A stretch of 64,000 bases of DNA from Lutjanus erythropterus (Eukaryota; Chordata; Actinopteri; Lutjaniformes; Lutjanidae), in NCBI GenBank assembly GCA_020091685.1, contig CM034594.1:1364692-1428691 (forward strand), read 5' to 3'. Made by a program: the position numbers and the translations under genes. The notes beneath the pieces are model-generated. The model worked only from the letters and a program-made list of their open reading frames with translations. It did not search any database and was not told the DNA's origin. Positions 22,798-35,786 of this stretch are shown one piece after another. Within the stretch, counting starts at the first letter, position 1. Each line of letters begins with the position of its first letter.

Positions 22798-24904
22798 GTG
22801 AAATCAAGCCATAAGTCGGTGAAGAGTCTTGGTCAACCAAAGAAACACCCCAAACTCCATTCAGGGGCTGTATCAGGAGGCTGTTATAATCAGGACCCTA
22901 ACAGTTCTGTAGGTGCTATTAGCAAGTTAGCCCAGTTACCAGTCCTTTTAGACTGGGACACAGCATGCAAGATGGTGGCCAGTGTGACAACTGGGAGTGC
23001 AGCACATGACCGGAGTGATTTATTGCGGCGTGAAGCAGTTGAGAGGCAAGTTTGCAGCAATTCAATTGTGTTGATAAATACACAAGTTTTTGTTTTTGGT
23101 TATTTATTCCCAAGTTATTTGTTCCCATGTTTGAACACTGACATAATTAGCACTTTTGCTGTTAGCATTTAACTTAGGCGGCTTTCCTAGTCAACAAGAA
23201 CATTTTTTAGTTAAGGACAGCCATAGTGTTATTGTTAGCATGATAGCATGTTAGTTCAAAGTTCCAGCAACAGCCTCAGAGCGCTATCATGGTTGTAGAC
23301 TTTTAACATTTTAACGTACAGGGCATTTGAGTTCAGATTTTGGTAAAGGCTTACAATCGATTAATTTAAACATTTAATGTTTAGTTTGCCAAATTACTGT
23401 ATGTGATATATATATATATCTTGTGACACATATGGATATAGGGTCATATGTGCCCTTGGTTTCCAATTTGTCCTCTGTTGCCTCTGTATAATAGAAGCAG
23501 TGTCTTGTACTGTAAGCCCACATGCCTGGGCATTTCTTTGGAACACTTCAATAATAGCATTCATTAATTTACCACTTTTCATCAGCACTACAAAGTTTTC
23601 CAGTCACAGTGATGATGTGTAGGTGATGAAAAATTACCCATCTTGAGCTTGTTTCAAGTCATTGCAAGTTGAGTTTCAAACTGTAATACATTAAAATGAT
23701 ACAGGAAAATGTTCAGTATTACATTAAATATTCACAATTTGTAGTTAATAAGTGCAAAATGTGCAAAACCATCTGCATGGCTCTTTAAGTGGCAGCGACT
23801 TTGCCATTCAGTGTAATGCCCATGACAATTCAGCAGAAACCCAGTCCACCCTGCAGGGCGCAGACACAGCTGGTGGATTTACTCCAGCCTCAGGCGTCTA
23901 CTCGCCAGTGCAACACAGGCTTTACAGATACAGCACCACTCCTGAGACACCTTTGATGTGACTTATTGGATTACGGACTCAACTGGGCAGAATCTATCAG
24001 TGCTTGCTTGGTGTGTGTGCACACTCAGGAGCATGCACACTTGTTTGTAAATGCAGAGGAGGGCGGTTCTTTTTTCCTGGGGGTCAGGGTGCATAGTGGC
24101 AGGGGAGCAGAGTAGAAAGCTTGGAACAGCTGGGCTGAGTCTGCAGGGGGACAGGACAGAGGGAGAGCTGAAGGGGGTGTGGGGTTGATAGGACAGAAAG
24201 AGAAAGAAGAAGGAGAGGGGTCGGCACGTACAGGCAGGCAGGCTGCTGACGGGCTCTTTTGAGGCAGCAGCTGGTTGGAGTGGGGGTCTCACCAGCTGTG
24301 CCTCCACTGACCTCTCCCCACACTTCTCCACCTCCTCTTCCTGCCCCAAACTCCACTTCCCTTCCCCCCACAAACCAGAATCCTCACCCAAATGTAGGCA
24401 GAAATTCACACACACACACACACTCACCACACACCACACACGACCATCTGTCAGGAGGAGGAGAGCTGCCTCTCTGATTGCTCCATAACGGTGTAGAGAC
24501 GGTCTTGGTAAAGCACAGCACCACGCCCAAAACAAAAGCCCTGCAGATATGGAACTATTCTTAAACAGACATCTTCCAACAAGCCCCGTCACTGACGTTT
24601 CAAACCCAGAGACAGGTTCCCTGGTTAGATCGCTCCGGCTCAAAGCCTGTGACTCATACACCAGAGTTAGGTAATGCAGAAGCAAAAGCAAAAGTGCCTT
24701 CTGCTGGATTGAAAGCTGAAAATCTTTCTTCATATTACAGAATCACATTACAGAGGTTTAAAAACATATGCAAATTTTGTTTATACAATGCCTTATGACA
24801 ATCGCTGAATACAGGTCATGGTTCACTTATGCCTTCTATTATGTATGTAAGAGAAATAAACCATTAATGCCAAATAATACTGCATAATTACAATTACTTA
24901 GGGG

Positions 24905-25242
24905 AAGAATCACCATTCACCATACTCAATGGGAGCTGATTTCACACATGGAGTTCGGTTGGTTTGGAGCGATATATTTGACTCATATAATGGCAGTGTC
25001 CTGTCAGAAAAGGCTGTCTGACATCAAAGTGGTGAAAATATTCTACATACATCGTACACTTAAAATAATACTGATTTGCTTTAGGTGGACCGTTACCCCG
25101 TCGACACAACAGTACGTTGCTTAGCTTCCATTCAGGTCCTCCTCTCTGCTTCTCCACATCGGGGTCGTGTCAATGGCCATATGCTGCCATGGCTAAGTAC
25201 CTCATACATCCCTACATCAAATAACCTAAACTATCCCTTTAA
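24905..25242 (+). repeat. Dispersed repeat R3, copy 1 (ends in ctatccctttaa)
   Basis: Shares with 50.1-50.4 kb and 54.4-54.7 kb the ordered motifs 'aaggctgtctga', 'gtgaaaatattcta', 'gtacacttaaa', 'cttagctt' and 'cctcata'. The right end 'ctatccctttaa' is the inverse of the 'ttaaaggataatt' that opens copy 2 at 49,696, suggesting terminal inverted repeats. Non-autonomous. Confidence 0.7.
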
Positions 25243-26164
25243 GGTGATTCGCTAAAAGACCATGTTGTGATTCCAACAGTGGATCTCATATTTCACAAAT
25301 CAAGCCCGTTGGAAGAGAGAGGCTGACTCATGGATCTCACCACCTCCCTGTTTGCCGCCGCCCTCATTATGATCTGAATCGAGGCTGACGGCAGATCAGC
25401 ACTGATCAGGCTCTGATTTATACAAAATAAAAAAAATAAAAATTCAGCTTCGCCTGATGCAGCCAGTATCACTTCAGAAGTGCTTATTCAGAGCACCACT
25501 AAATCAAGTGCATCCACAGAGTAATTGATTCAAGCTCTGTTCTTGTTTTTCACTCCGTCATGTGTGGCTGGCGGGATGAATCTGCTGTGTCGGAAGAGAA
25601 CAACATGAAAAAAAGACAGAGCGGAGACAAGAGGGAGAGACGGCCAGAACACTGATTGCTTTACAGAAAGAGAAACTGAAAAAAAAACATATTTTAGGAC
25701 CAGGCTGAGGCAGTGGAGGAGTTCGGCAAAACACTGACAAAGTCAGGAAAGTCACTTCAGAGCTATAGTGAATCTCTTTCGAATTTTATTAGAAACAGCT
25801 TCAAATTATTGGACCCGTTTTCTATTTTGTCTTCTTATGTGCCTCACAGGACACCTAATTGTGTTTTATAACACACACTGATTACACATGCTTACATGCT
25901 CAACAATACAAGCAAACAATATACCTGGGCGTAAATTAAACATGATTGGTCCATGCTACAGAACACTGCAGGGCATATGGACTCTATTAGAGGGAAGCAA
26001 GTGGTTTTCTGCTCCCAAGCAGTCAGTCTATAAAAGCGTCTTCTGTCTTTCAGCCTATTCTGCTGCTTTAATGTTTTCCAAGGATGTTCTTAAAGCTCCT
26101 GAAAGGTGGTTTCAACTCTTAAGTAGCATTAAATATTCATAACTAAATGCTAAATATCAGATGT

Positions 26165-26275
26165 GGGACCAAGTCATTGTTTTCAAAGCCTAAAGTCCCA
26201 AGTCTTTGCATCTGAGTCAAGTCTTAAATCAAGACAGAAAAGTCCCAAGTCCTAAACTTTGAGTTTAGAGTCCTA
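26165..26275. repeat. Degenerate 'aagtcccaagtc' repeat
   Basis: 'aaagtcccaagtctttg', 'gagtcaagtcttaaatc' and 'aaagtcccaagtcctaaa' occur in quick succession. It resembles a teleost interspersed repeat of AAGTC units. Confidence 0.6.
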
Positions 26276-26488
26276 AATGATTCAGAATTTAGCAGTGAGT
26301 TTCCAGCCTCATCGATTTACAGTTTCTTAGTTGTACAGCTAAGGTTATTAGTTAAGCATTAGCTCTCTAACTACATTAACTTTAGCCTTGACTTACTGTT
26401 TCTGTACCACTTTATGTCAAACTTAGTTGGAAGTTATTGCATCTCCATTTGTAATTTTCAACCTGCACATTTTCCAGACTGCAATTCT

Positions 26489-26517
26489 GTTTTGTTTTGT
26501 TTTGTTTTGTTTTTTTG
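26489..26517. repeat. (TTTTG)n microsatellite
   Basis: About four TTTTG units running into a T stretch. Confidence 0.9.
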
Positions 26518-27209
26518 GCCACCACATACTTTGTATACGCAAATATGCAAATGAAATAGGGCTACTATATCAAAGTTTGGGGGAAAACAACTAAAGTGTG
26601 ATACTGCCTTTATTTAACTATTCCCTGACCACTTCAAACCAATGTACATCCAAGATACGGAAAATATCTCAAGTGACTTAACCAAAAGTGTTAAAAACTG
26701 CACAGAAAAAATGTGTTTATGTAGGACATCATTACTAAAAATAAGTAATCAAACTTAAAATAATCTGATTGAGAAAATAGCTCACAGAGCCCACTATACC
26801 TGTGAGGTCTGACAAGCTTGAAAAAGCTGGACCCCACAAGTTTAAAGAGCTCTTTGAGGGCTAGTGCTTGGTTTTAGGTTTAGGCACTAAGTTGTGACGG
26901 GTAGGGGTTGGTTAAGGGGCAGGCATTATGCCAAATAAAGTCCGTATCTGGAGCCAGTGTTTGGTTTGGTCATTCTAAGATATTGAGAACACAACAATTC
27001 ATATTTTAAGTTGATTATATACTTATGAAAACATACTTGTCCCATATTCTGCCAATAGATCCCTGTAAATCTTACACATTGGACCTTTAAGTCACTTGCA
27101 CACACATGCATCTGAAACTTGTTTTAATCCATCTACTACTGGAGTGTCTGCAGCTCAGTGCAGCCATACTGTACTGAGGACTGGCTGACTGAGTGCAATA
27201 GCATTTGCC

Positions 27210-27248
<39 letters not shown>

Positions 27249-27249
27249 C
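27210..27249. repeat. Compound (GT)n(TA)n microsatellite
   Basis: A GT tract (27,210-27,235) runs directly into a TA tract (to 27,249). Confidence 0.95.
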
Positions 27250-27370
27250 TGTGTGTCTGTGTGTGTGCATGTGCAGACTTTTTGCGTGCGTATTAAATCT
27301 GTTTTGTGTAAGATTCCCTTTTAAAGTCAGGAGACTTCCAGGAAGAGTTCTGTTTATTGGCAAGCAAAGT

Positions 27371-27414
27371 CCTCTCCTCTCCTCTCCTCTCCTCTCCTCT
27401 CCTCTCCTCTCCTC
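27371..27414 (-). repeat. (CCTCT)n pentanucleotide satellite
   Basis: About nine CCTCT units. This is the reverse complement of the AGAGG unit at 17,955-18,017. Confidence 0.95.
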
Positions 27415-29423
27415 AGTCCCTTTCCCCTCCAGGGTTAGCAGTGTGAATATTAGATAGGGACAGATTGTATTAGATAACACAGACCTACATAGAACCATGC
27501 ACAGATTCACACACACAGGGAGCTTCATGACTTACTAACACACAGATGGTCTTACATGTGTACTTGAAGAACACTTCATTGCTGCTAAATTAAATGGTAC
27601 TTGTACAACAATACGTTTTACTAAATAAATATAAAAGTTATTTAATTTGGTATATGTGCTAATGCTTCATGCTTTAATGTGTATCAGATGAGACTGACAC
27701 TTAAATATCTTTAAGAAGAGGAACAGTGTTATAAGAAACTACTGAAAAGTCATTTCTGTGAGATATTAAGGTTGAATATCAGACTAAATTACTTGTAGAT
27801 GCTTTGTAATATTACACTCACAGAACACTGTGCTGTTTCTCGTCCTTTTTTCATAACAATTCCTCATATTTCTCATATTTCTGTTTCATATCTTGTAAGA
27901 CATGCACATACAATATCCTGCTGATATGCATGGGAAGGAGGGGCCCACACAGCACACTGGGGGGCCTAACCAAATCTCTCCTAACTTTACTTTGTAAAGC
28001 TGGGGCCTCAGGCGAACACTTAGATTAGAAGATTTTTTTTGCATGTTAGGGAAGGTTTAAAAACTGTGGATGTGCGCTGAGGGATTTGTGTAAAAGAAAT
28101 GAGTCCAGAGCGACGCAGAGTGGAGCATAATAGGGATATGAATGTGAATACATAATGCATGTATAGGATGGTTTCTGTACGCGCTGCATCTGGGCTCTGA
28201 ACATCTAATCTAATTCACTAAATGAGACACGGAAGGACACACACGCACACACAGGCACAGTTGGCTTTTCATATCAGGAGTTACATTATGATAAAGGTAA
28301 TGTAGGGCTCAACGGATTATGGTGTTGCCTGAAAACAAGATATGGATCAGAAATCCTCAGTAGAAACAATGTGCAGGAGTTGCTGTGGTGCAGCAGACAT
28401 CATTCAAATACATCCTGCATAAACAGCCCCGCACTTCACAGGCAGTAGGGCACATGCAGTCTCTCTGTGGGCTGGACATCTGTCCATCCAAACAAGTCTA
28501 CAGGGACAGGTGAGGATAACAAAAACAGCATGTTTAGATGGGCATACACCGTACGATTTTATAAATGTTGTTCAATTCCAACTCCTACTGTAGGAGTTAA
28601 TCATCTGTGATGTAAATCTAAATCTCACAATTTATGTGCTCACATTGTATGGTCTGATTGTCGAGCCATGACCTGAGTGCTCATGCTGTACCTGTAAAAT
28701 ATAAAATAAAATGGCCTGGCATTGGCACTGTTCAGGCTGGGGAACCGTGCTGCCTTTATCATCAGTGCCGTCCTGCCAAAACCTCCAAAAGAAAATGAGG
28801 CACAGGTGTTGGAAGTGGACATTTTTTCAGGAATTCTGATTCTGACCTGATTCCTGCAGAATGGGGGTCCATTTTGGAACTCTATCTCGGGACCGGTACA
28901 GGACAGAAAAAACAGTCAACTGGAATCATAATATATATCATAATAAAAATATTCTCCACATGACACATTGTGTCGCCATGGCGATTTCAGATGCTCTGTT
29001 TTCGACTTCATGCAGGTGCAGTGAGAAATAAAGCACTGACCCCGGGGAATCCACTCATGGCTCTGCATCAATTCACCATTTCCACTCATGCACACCACAC
29101 ACCACTATTGATTTCAACACCCCATAATGTAAATATTTAATTGGCCTTTTAATTTGGTTAATTTGATTAATAAAATGTCTCTTTGTTAGACGTTATCATG
29201 GTGTGTCTCCCATTTGTTGTGTCCGCTTGAGCCGAGTTATACCAACTGCTGGCTCGTTCAGGAACTGAACCTGGGACCACTCCCTCCTGTATAGCAAACG
29301 ATGCATGACAAAGCTGATATTTGGTCAGATTCTAAAATGTAACATGCAGCTAAAAAATCAGGGTAAGAAACTGGCCAAACAGTACAATATACTTATATAC
29401 TTATATATATTTTAAGGTGTTTG

Positions 29424-29925
29424 CGCTGTAAAAATGAAAAAGGTGAGAAAACGCAAAATTTCAAGGCAACTTACTGCAACAGATTTTTGAGTTTTGAGCC
29501 CAACTCAAACTCTTAAGTTTTGAAAAAGCTTTACAGATACTAATCATTTGCTGAGATAATTGACTTTTATCATTCAGATAAACTTAAATCTTTGAGTTTT
29601 AGAAACCCTGAAAAAATTGTATTTCAAAAATGAAAGTGAATAGTGATAAATATTATAATATTTTCAGTTGAAAGCATCTAATTTCCAGGCACCCAAATAA
29701 TGACAAATGAGGCTCACAGCACACAGTGACCATTTTTTGAAATACATTTTTTTTTGAGTTTCTAAAACTTAAAGTTTAAATATTATCTACAGAAGAAATA
29801 GGTTGCAAATACTTTTTTTTAGTTTATTTCAAATACAAAGAGTTTGAGTTGGGCTTGAAACTCAAAAATCTATTGCAGCAAGTTGCCTTGAAATTTTGAG
29901 CTGTCTCAACTTTTTATTTACTGTG
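29424..29925. mobile_element. Fold-back MITE, about 500 bp
   Basis: The left arm 29,452-29,520 and the reverse complement of 29,833-29,900 are nearly identical: both read 'caaaatttcaaggcaactt', 'agatttttgagttt' and 'gcccaactcaaactctt'. Looser pairing continues outward to 'gctgtaaa' / 'cacagtaaa' and inward to the centre, so the whole segment can fold back on itself. Non-coding. The terminal 'cac(t/a)gtaaa' and 'ttgagtt...aactcaa' motifs fit common teleost MITEs. Confidence 0.88.
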
Positions 29926-31588
29926 TGCCATCCCCCTGTTAACAGCCAGTCCTTCTCAAAAACAGCTTAAAATGCATTTGTGTCAAAGTTATGACTTTGA
30001 TGCCAAATCATCTCACACAAATACAGTTTGATGAAACAACACTTCAGCATGCCTGCAGGATATGTTCCATAAAGTCTCTGTCTCAGACATGTACTGTGGG
30101 AGTCGGCTGCCGGGATGTAAACAAAAATCCATGTGAGGAAAAGAGCTGTGTGGAGTGTGTAAGCATGTGAGTGTGTGTATGTGGATGTATGTGAGTGAGA
30201 GAAGAGAAAGAGAACAAAACTTCAAAGCTGGTCTACAGCTGAGAAGGGGGGTTAAAAGGGGTTGAGATTTTCCTCTGCTTCTTAGGAATGCAGAGCAAGA
30301 GCAGTAACACGTTCCCTATGTGGAGCACAGAGAGCAACATAGGACGGATTGCATGTTAACACACACACACACACACAGAGGAACGGATGGTCTGGTGTGT
30401 GTTGGTCTGTTCTCTCTGCACATATCAAGCAGCCATCTGGTGAAGTGGACGATCCAGGACATGACTGAGTCCGACTGCTGTCCAGCCCTGCAGCCATTTA
30501 TTTTTATTCTCCTCACAACCACTTATCGTCTCCCCCATCCTCTCCTCTCCTCCTCCCTTCTTGTAACCCCACACTTCTCCACTGTTGCCCTCCTTGTACC
30601 ATCCTTTGAAAACAGGGAGACAAGGGGTGATGTCGAGGGAGACAGCAGGGGTTAAAAGAGAATGGTAAATGCACGCTCACCTCTCCTGACATATTGACTT
30701 CACAGAGAGTGAAGGGGTGTTACAGGGTGAGAGATGAAGGCAGAGAGGCTCCACTAATAACACCATAGTGTTCCTATTACATCAAATCATTTCCGCACTG
30801 GCTGCGTGTCGCCTTGGCATCACCACAATATTCCTCTGTGATCTGAGGCGAGAGCAGACACAGCCTGTGGGAGGACGGTCTATATACTTTCTATTGATCT
30901 CCTTGTTAAGGCTTGTTGAAGCCTGAGGTGCCTGGAGCCTCATCCATTAAAACATAACTAAAAAAAAAAAAGAGACAGAGCGCTCTGGCTTTATTCTAGA
31001 TTTCATCATGCTTGTAGAGTAATTTCAGAGTGTAGTCAAAGCTGTGAAAGTGATATCAGTGTGGATCATGTTGGGCGTAATGATGTAAAGTAGTTCTAGC
31101 TTTGAAATATAATAGAAAATCAATGTTACTGGATGTTTTCGGTTTCCGATCCTGAAAGGGCTTGGATGTGGTCAGGAGAGGAATTTTGCGCAGACGGAGG
31201 AACCTTTTCTAAACGAGTAGTGTGATCACATGAGCTTGAACTAGGGTAACCAGATGTCCCCGGTTGACATCTTGATCACTTCGTACTTGTTTTGGCCAGC
31301 GGAGGAGAAGTTTCCTGCTATCTTTTTTTTTTTTTTTTACACAAATACTTCCAGGGAGCATTTACCTTGGGCCAACACAGGATGGTAAAGCTGCCCCCAC
31401 ACTACAAGAGTTTTAAAATCCTACACACTCACACTACAAGATTTGAAAATAATGTGATTTCATGAAGAAAGTGATCTTTCATGATTTCATGTGGAAACAG
31501 CTGTAAACAATGGAGACGGATGTAGCAGGCCAACTCACTGTAGCTTTTAGAAATAATTTTCTAAAAAAAAAGTTTGGATCTGCAAACT
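29926..31588. other. Non-coding tract
   Basis: Contains a short (AC)n at 30,361-30,377, a pyrimidine-rich patch (30.5-30.6 kb) and a poly-T run (31,324-31,339). The stretch 30,740-30,960 is unique-looking and repeat-free. No exon supported. Confidence 0.5.
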
Positions 31589-31923
31589 AGGGCTGCAACT
31601 AACGATTATTTGCATTATCAGTTAATCAGTTGATTATTTTCTCGATTCATCGATTAGTTGTTTGGTCCATAAAATGTCACAAAATGGTGAAAAATGTTTC
31701 CCAAAGCCTGTGACGATGTCCTATAATGTCTTGTTTTAGATAGAGTTGAGATGCACAGTCATGAAAGAAGTAAAGAAACCAGAAAATATTCACATTTCAA
31801 AAGCTTAAATCAAAGACTTTGGAGATTTTCTCTTAACAAATGGCTCAAAACGATTAATTGATTATTAAAATAGTTGCACATTAATGTAATGGTTAATTAA
31901 TAACCAATTAATTAATTAACCCT
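31589..31923 (+). mobile_element. Teleost 'agggctgcaactaacg' element, copy 1
   Basis: Begins AGGGCTGCAACTAACGATTA. It carries the diagnostic interior 'ttagttgtttggtccataaa', 'aaagaaaccagaaaatattc' and 'cgattaattgattattaaaa'. I recognise it as a very abundant non-autonomous DNA transposon of percomorph fish; its superfamily cannot be set here. The right terminus is degenerate. The same interior occurs inverted in the copy at 58,501-59,077. Confidence 0.85.
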
Positions 31924-34900
31924 CCATATTACAGGATAATCTGTGCCAAAAATCAGTGTCAACCCAAAGTGGACTGAATCTGAGGAAAATCAGCCCAGAA
32001 GTATAGAAGTATGATATTGAGCAGGGAGTCTCCTAAAACAAACTTTTCACTTTCTCAACAACTTCATAAGCCTTGGTTTGAGCTGTTTTGAATTGTAGAC
32101 AACCTTTCTATCTTGAAAATTACACTTGTTATGGCCAAAATTCCTTACTACACAAATCAGTGTTTCATAGTTTACTGTAAGTTTAAAACTAGAACCCAGC
32201 TTTATAAAACAGCCTGCATCAGAGTTAATTACAGTACAACAGCTATCATGGTCAAAGCACATGAAACCAGAATTGTCTTCCTTTTTTATTTCCTAATATA
32301 GGATATAATAATGATATGCTGACCACCAAATATGTCGCTGGTTTTCATTTGAGAAATCTGGTCACCTTATTGTAAAACTGCTGCTCTGCTCTCTTTCTCT
32401 CTTGGTTTTATTAAGTTTATTTATTTAGTTGATTTGGAGTGTCACTTGCAATCTTCCCATTGCCAAAGGAGAAGCAGACTGATGACTTATTATCTCAGTG
32501 AAACTAAGTAAATTACATTAACCTCAGAACAACCGCAATCTAGAGAGAGCAGTGTAAGCATTTACTCCCAATTCTTCGATCTTTACTGTGCCTTTTCCTC
32601 AGACTGGGACATTTAGGAAATACTTAAACAATATGGGGAAGATGTGTATTTGCTTTCTTGCCAAGAATTAGATGAGAACATTGATACCACTCTTATATCT
32701 GTCAATCAAATATACAGCTACATCCAACAGCCGATTAGCTTAGCTTGGCTATCACTGCTTCCTTGAGTGAAGATTTATACCACTCTCCATTTAATATGAA
32801 GGCACAATCAGACTGATACTGACAAAGCCAAGAAATAATCCAGCACACAAAGCTACACATGTACAGATATAACATCCTAATTATAATAAGATTTGGATGT
32901 GCAGGTTTAATTATTAGCTTAGCATATAGCACAAGACTATACAGGGGATTAGCTAGCCTGGCGCTTTCAAAAACTGTCCAAATCAGCTTAAAGATATAAT
33001 ACAGAACATTTCTGCATTAAAATGTCTAAAAATGCCTGACAGATGTTAAATGACATGTTAAATTAACAGTCAAGATAGAAAAATACAATTTAATTACATT
33101 CAACGAGCAAAATAAAGGAAGACACAAGTAGTATCTGCTTGCCATAGTGCCATAACGTCATGTATCATTGTAAAACATCTGTCGGGTCCCACTGGTTGCT
33201 CTCTGTTCAAGGCATGAGGTAATAGATTGGGCTGCAATAATTTCACACTCTGAAGTTTGTCCAAGTAGGATAAGTAGGGGAGTTTTTGAATGGCAGTGCT
33301 TCTGTTCAGCATTCAAATTCATTGCACATTTTGGTTATGCTTGGAAAACTTTTAACCAGGGCCTGCAGTCTTTCTGTCTCCGTCTGCACTGTGCTTTCAC
33401 ATCCATTCTCTCTAATAGTCACGAGTGCCTAACATAATACCTGACTGACTGACTGTAGCTAGCTGCACAGACCGGGAGGCCCTGGCTTGAGTGGCTGACT
33501 GATTTACAGGCGTTCTGGGTGGCTGGCTCGCCGCAGACAAACTCTGAATCCCAACTGGGCTTTCTGGGCTTACTGGGTGGACCGGCTACTCATCTTCCTA
33601 CAGTGCAGACAGACAAAGGCAGGTCTGTTCCTCTGGGAGCCAGCAGGCAGCGACTGCCACTTCCCCTGACCGGGAGAGGCAGACGGAGAGAAGGGGGGAA
33701 AGTGAGCTTGATGAAGAAATTGATGTTTTGAGAGGAAACGGAGAGGACTGAGAGAGATAAAGAGCAGAACAGAAAAGACTGGGGGAGCTTTTTAACAACT
33801 GAGAGCTGAGAGGAAATGTGAAAAAAACAGGGAGGATTAAAACAAAGTAGAGAAGAAAAAGAGTATAGTGTGAGAAGAGGGCTGAAGGTCAGCCACTGTC
33901 TAATAGCTGTACATACTGCTCAAGACAGTAGAAAAAAGGGTTTAAACTTTTCAGGCTGACTGGGTAAACTGTAACAGATGGATAGGATGTAATTCCTTCA
34001 TGAAATGTCTTTTTGTATTTGTATTTTATATAAAATACATAAAAAAGTAAACCTTTAAAAACTTCAGGTAATATGACCAAAGTATCAATACAAAGTCAAC
34101 AAATAAAACCACCCGTAAAACCACACACTAAGATAAAGTGTTAGTTAGAGTGAGCTTTAGAGGTTTTGGTTTAATTTTAAAGCCACAGCCAGGAGACAGT
34201 TAGCTTAGAAGAACACAAAGACTATAAAGGCGAGGGAAAGGGAAACAGCTAGCCTGGCTACGCCCACAATTTACTGGTTTACAAGAACAATTTTGAGCAA
34301 CTGGATGATCCCTTCACGTTATTTCTGTTTGTACTTATTATTTGGGATAAAAAACTAATTTACCAAGATGTTAGATCACCAAAATGTAATTTTAAAAATT
34401 ATTTAATGGTTTGGGAGCTTCAGCCAAGGCTAGTTGTGGTTATCTCTAGCTAGGTTTAGCTGTTTGACTGTTTGGCTTGACTTTCAGCTTTGTATTCACT
34501 TAAATGCAGATTTAACATGCTGTTTCCTTTGGGATTATGTTTTATAATGTCTAGAGGTGAGATTTTGATCTTAAGCTGAAAGCTTTGACTTAATATACAG
34601 TTACACAAAGCATTTTGGCTTTGTGGGACAGTATAGTCAAATGTGGCTCTGGTGTGATGACCTATAATCAATCAAAATGTTGCTTTCTATTGCCCTTTTC
34701 ACAAAGTATTTGCCTCACAGCCTCAGCCGCAACAGGAACAATCCACTCTAAATGCTAACACTATCAACAATCTCCACGCTTGTTTCTTTTTTCACCGAGG
34801 CGGTGGCATTTTACTGCAGGCTCGCCTGCGAAATAAGACACCTCTCCCTCCTCCTCTGTCTCCCCTCCTTTCATCTGCTCTGTCCATCTCTCCAGCACCT

Positions 34901-35697
34901 ACAATGGCTCCTCACCTCTTTCCTCTTGGCCTTCAGTCTCATCCATCTGCCCCTACAAATAAGTGCTGTCGTGTGAAAACCTGTTTGGATGATTTGGTTT
35001 CTCCTGGGTTCATATTTCAGAGTACTCCCTCCTTAAAATGCTATGTTATTTGTTTTTTAAATGTATTACATCTCATTTAATTCTCTTTTGAAAAGAACAA
35101 TTTTTGTAGCAGACAATATGTACTAGCTTATCCCACATGATTTATAGCAAAAAAACAGTCTTTCACAAATTGAACAGCTTGAGAAGATCATGTGGGATTG
35201 TGAGGATTGTGAGACCCACGCAAGAGGAAATTTTGTGTTGTAAACACACCTAATAGGCCTATCTGTGGTCAAAATACATCATATGCTTGGTGTTAAAGGC
35301 CGCAGACACACTTTTAACTTTTAACTGTGCGTCGTCATACACATCCATCCACATCATGGCTGCCTCACATACCCTGCATCCATTTGGAGTGATGGTTGTG
35401 CACAATGTCAGAAATTATCACTACATGAACACAGTTATGTGGTTAAACAGCATATTTTCAACCTAAGTTATGAGATCACAGCCAGGCAGCAGCAGCTGGA
35501 TGCCAAAATAGTCGATGGCTAGACGTCACAGAGGCTAGCAATTAGCAAGCTAGCAAGCGGGTAATGCAGGAAACACAAAGGCATAATAAAAAGATGAGAC
35601 CAGCACCTCAGACATATTATAAAATATTATAAAATTACGAAGAAAAAAACTCCAGTACAACTGAAATTGAAATAATTACATTAGCATCCACCAAAAC

Positions 35698-35786
35698 ATG
35701 AACTTCCATGGTGTCCGCAACTTGTGAACTTGAAGCGTTCAGAAGATTTTCACTTCTGAGGCCATGAACACCATGAGTTCATACGG
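35698..35786. repeat. Imperfect inverted repeat (stem about 18 bp)
   Basis: 'atgaacttccatggtgtcc' at 35,698-35,716 pairs imperfectly with 35,766-35,783, whose reverse complement is 'tatgaactcatggtgttc'. The spacer is about 50 bases. Probably part of a degraded MITE. Confidence 0.55.

Larger units (their letters stand above)
19291..24899. other. Non-coding tract, GC-rich at 21.3-21.7 and 24.0-24.4 kb
   Basis: Holds a degenerate ATCT/GTCT tetranucleotide run (about 19,408-19,463), a GC-richer patch at 21,340-21,660, a 16-bp triplet repeat (22,752-22,797) and a purine/pyrimidine-skewed patch at 24.0-24.4 kb. A 256-codon open frame lies on the minus strand at 23,963-24,733, but its peptide is low complexity and I do not accept it as a gene. 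Confidence 0.5.
25243..29423. other. Non-coding tract with several simple repeats
   Basis: Contains AAGTCC-type repeats (26,165-26,275), a TTTTG run, a TG/TA microsatellite at 27.2 kb and the CCTCT tract at 27.4 kb. A unique, mildly GC-rich patch at about 25,320-25,420 could be a conserved non-coding element, but that needs alignment to other fish. No exon supported. Confidence 0.5.

Noticed and set aside
23963..24733. Longest open frame in the window (256 codons, minus strand)
   Set aside because: The peptide is low complexity with Cys-Val, Pro-Ser and Leu runs from a purine/pyrimidine-skewed, CA-containing stretch. It matches no family I know and has overlapping frames on both strands.
29235..29295. 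Box B-like 'ggttcagttcc' on the minus strand
   Set aside because: No matching box A or acceptor stem, so not called as tRNA or SINE.
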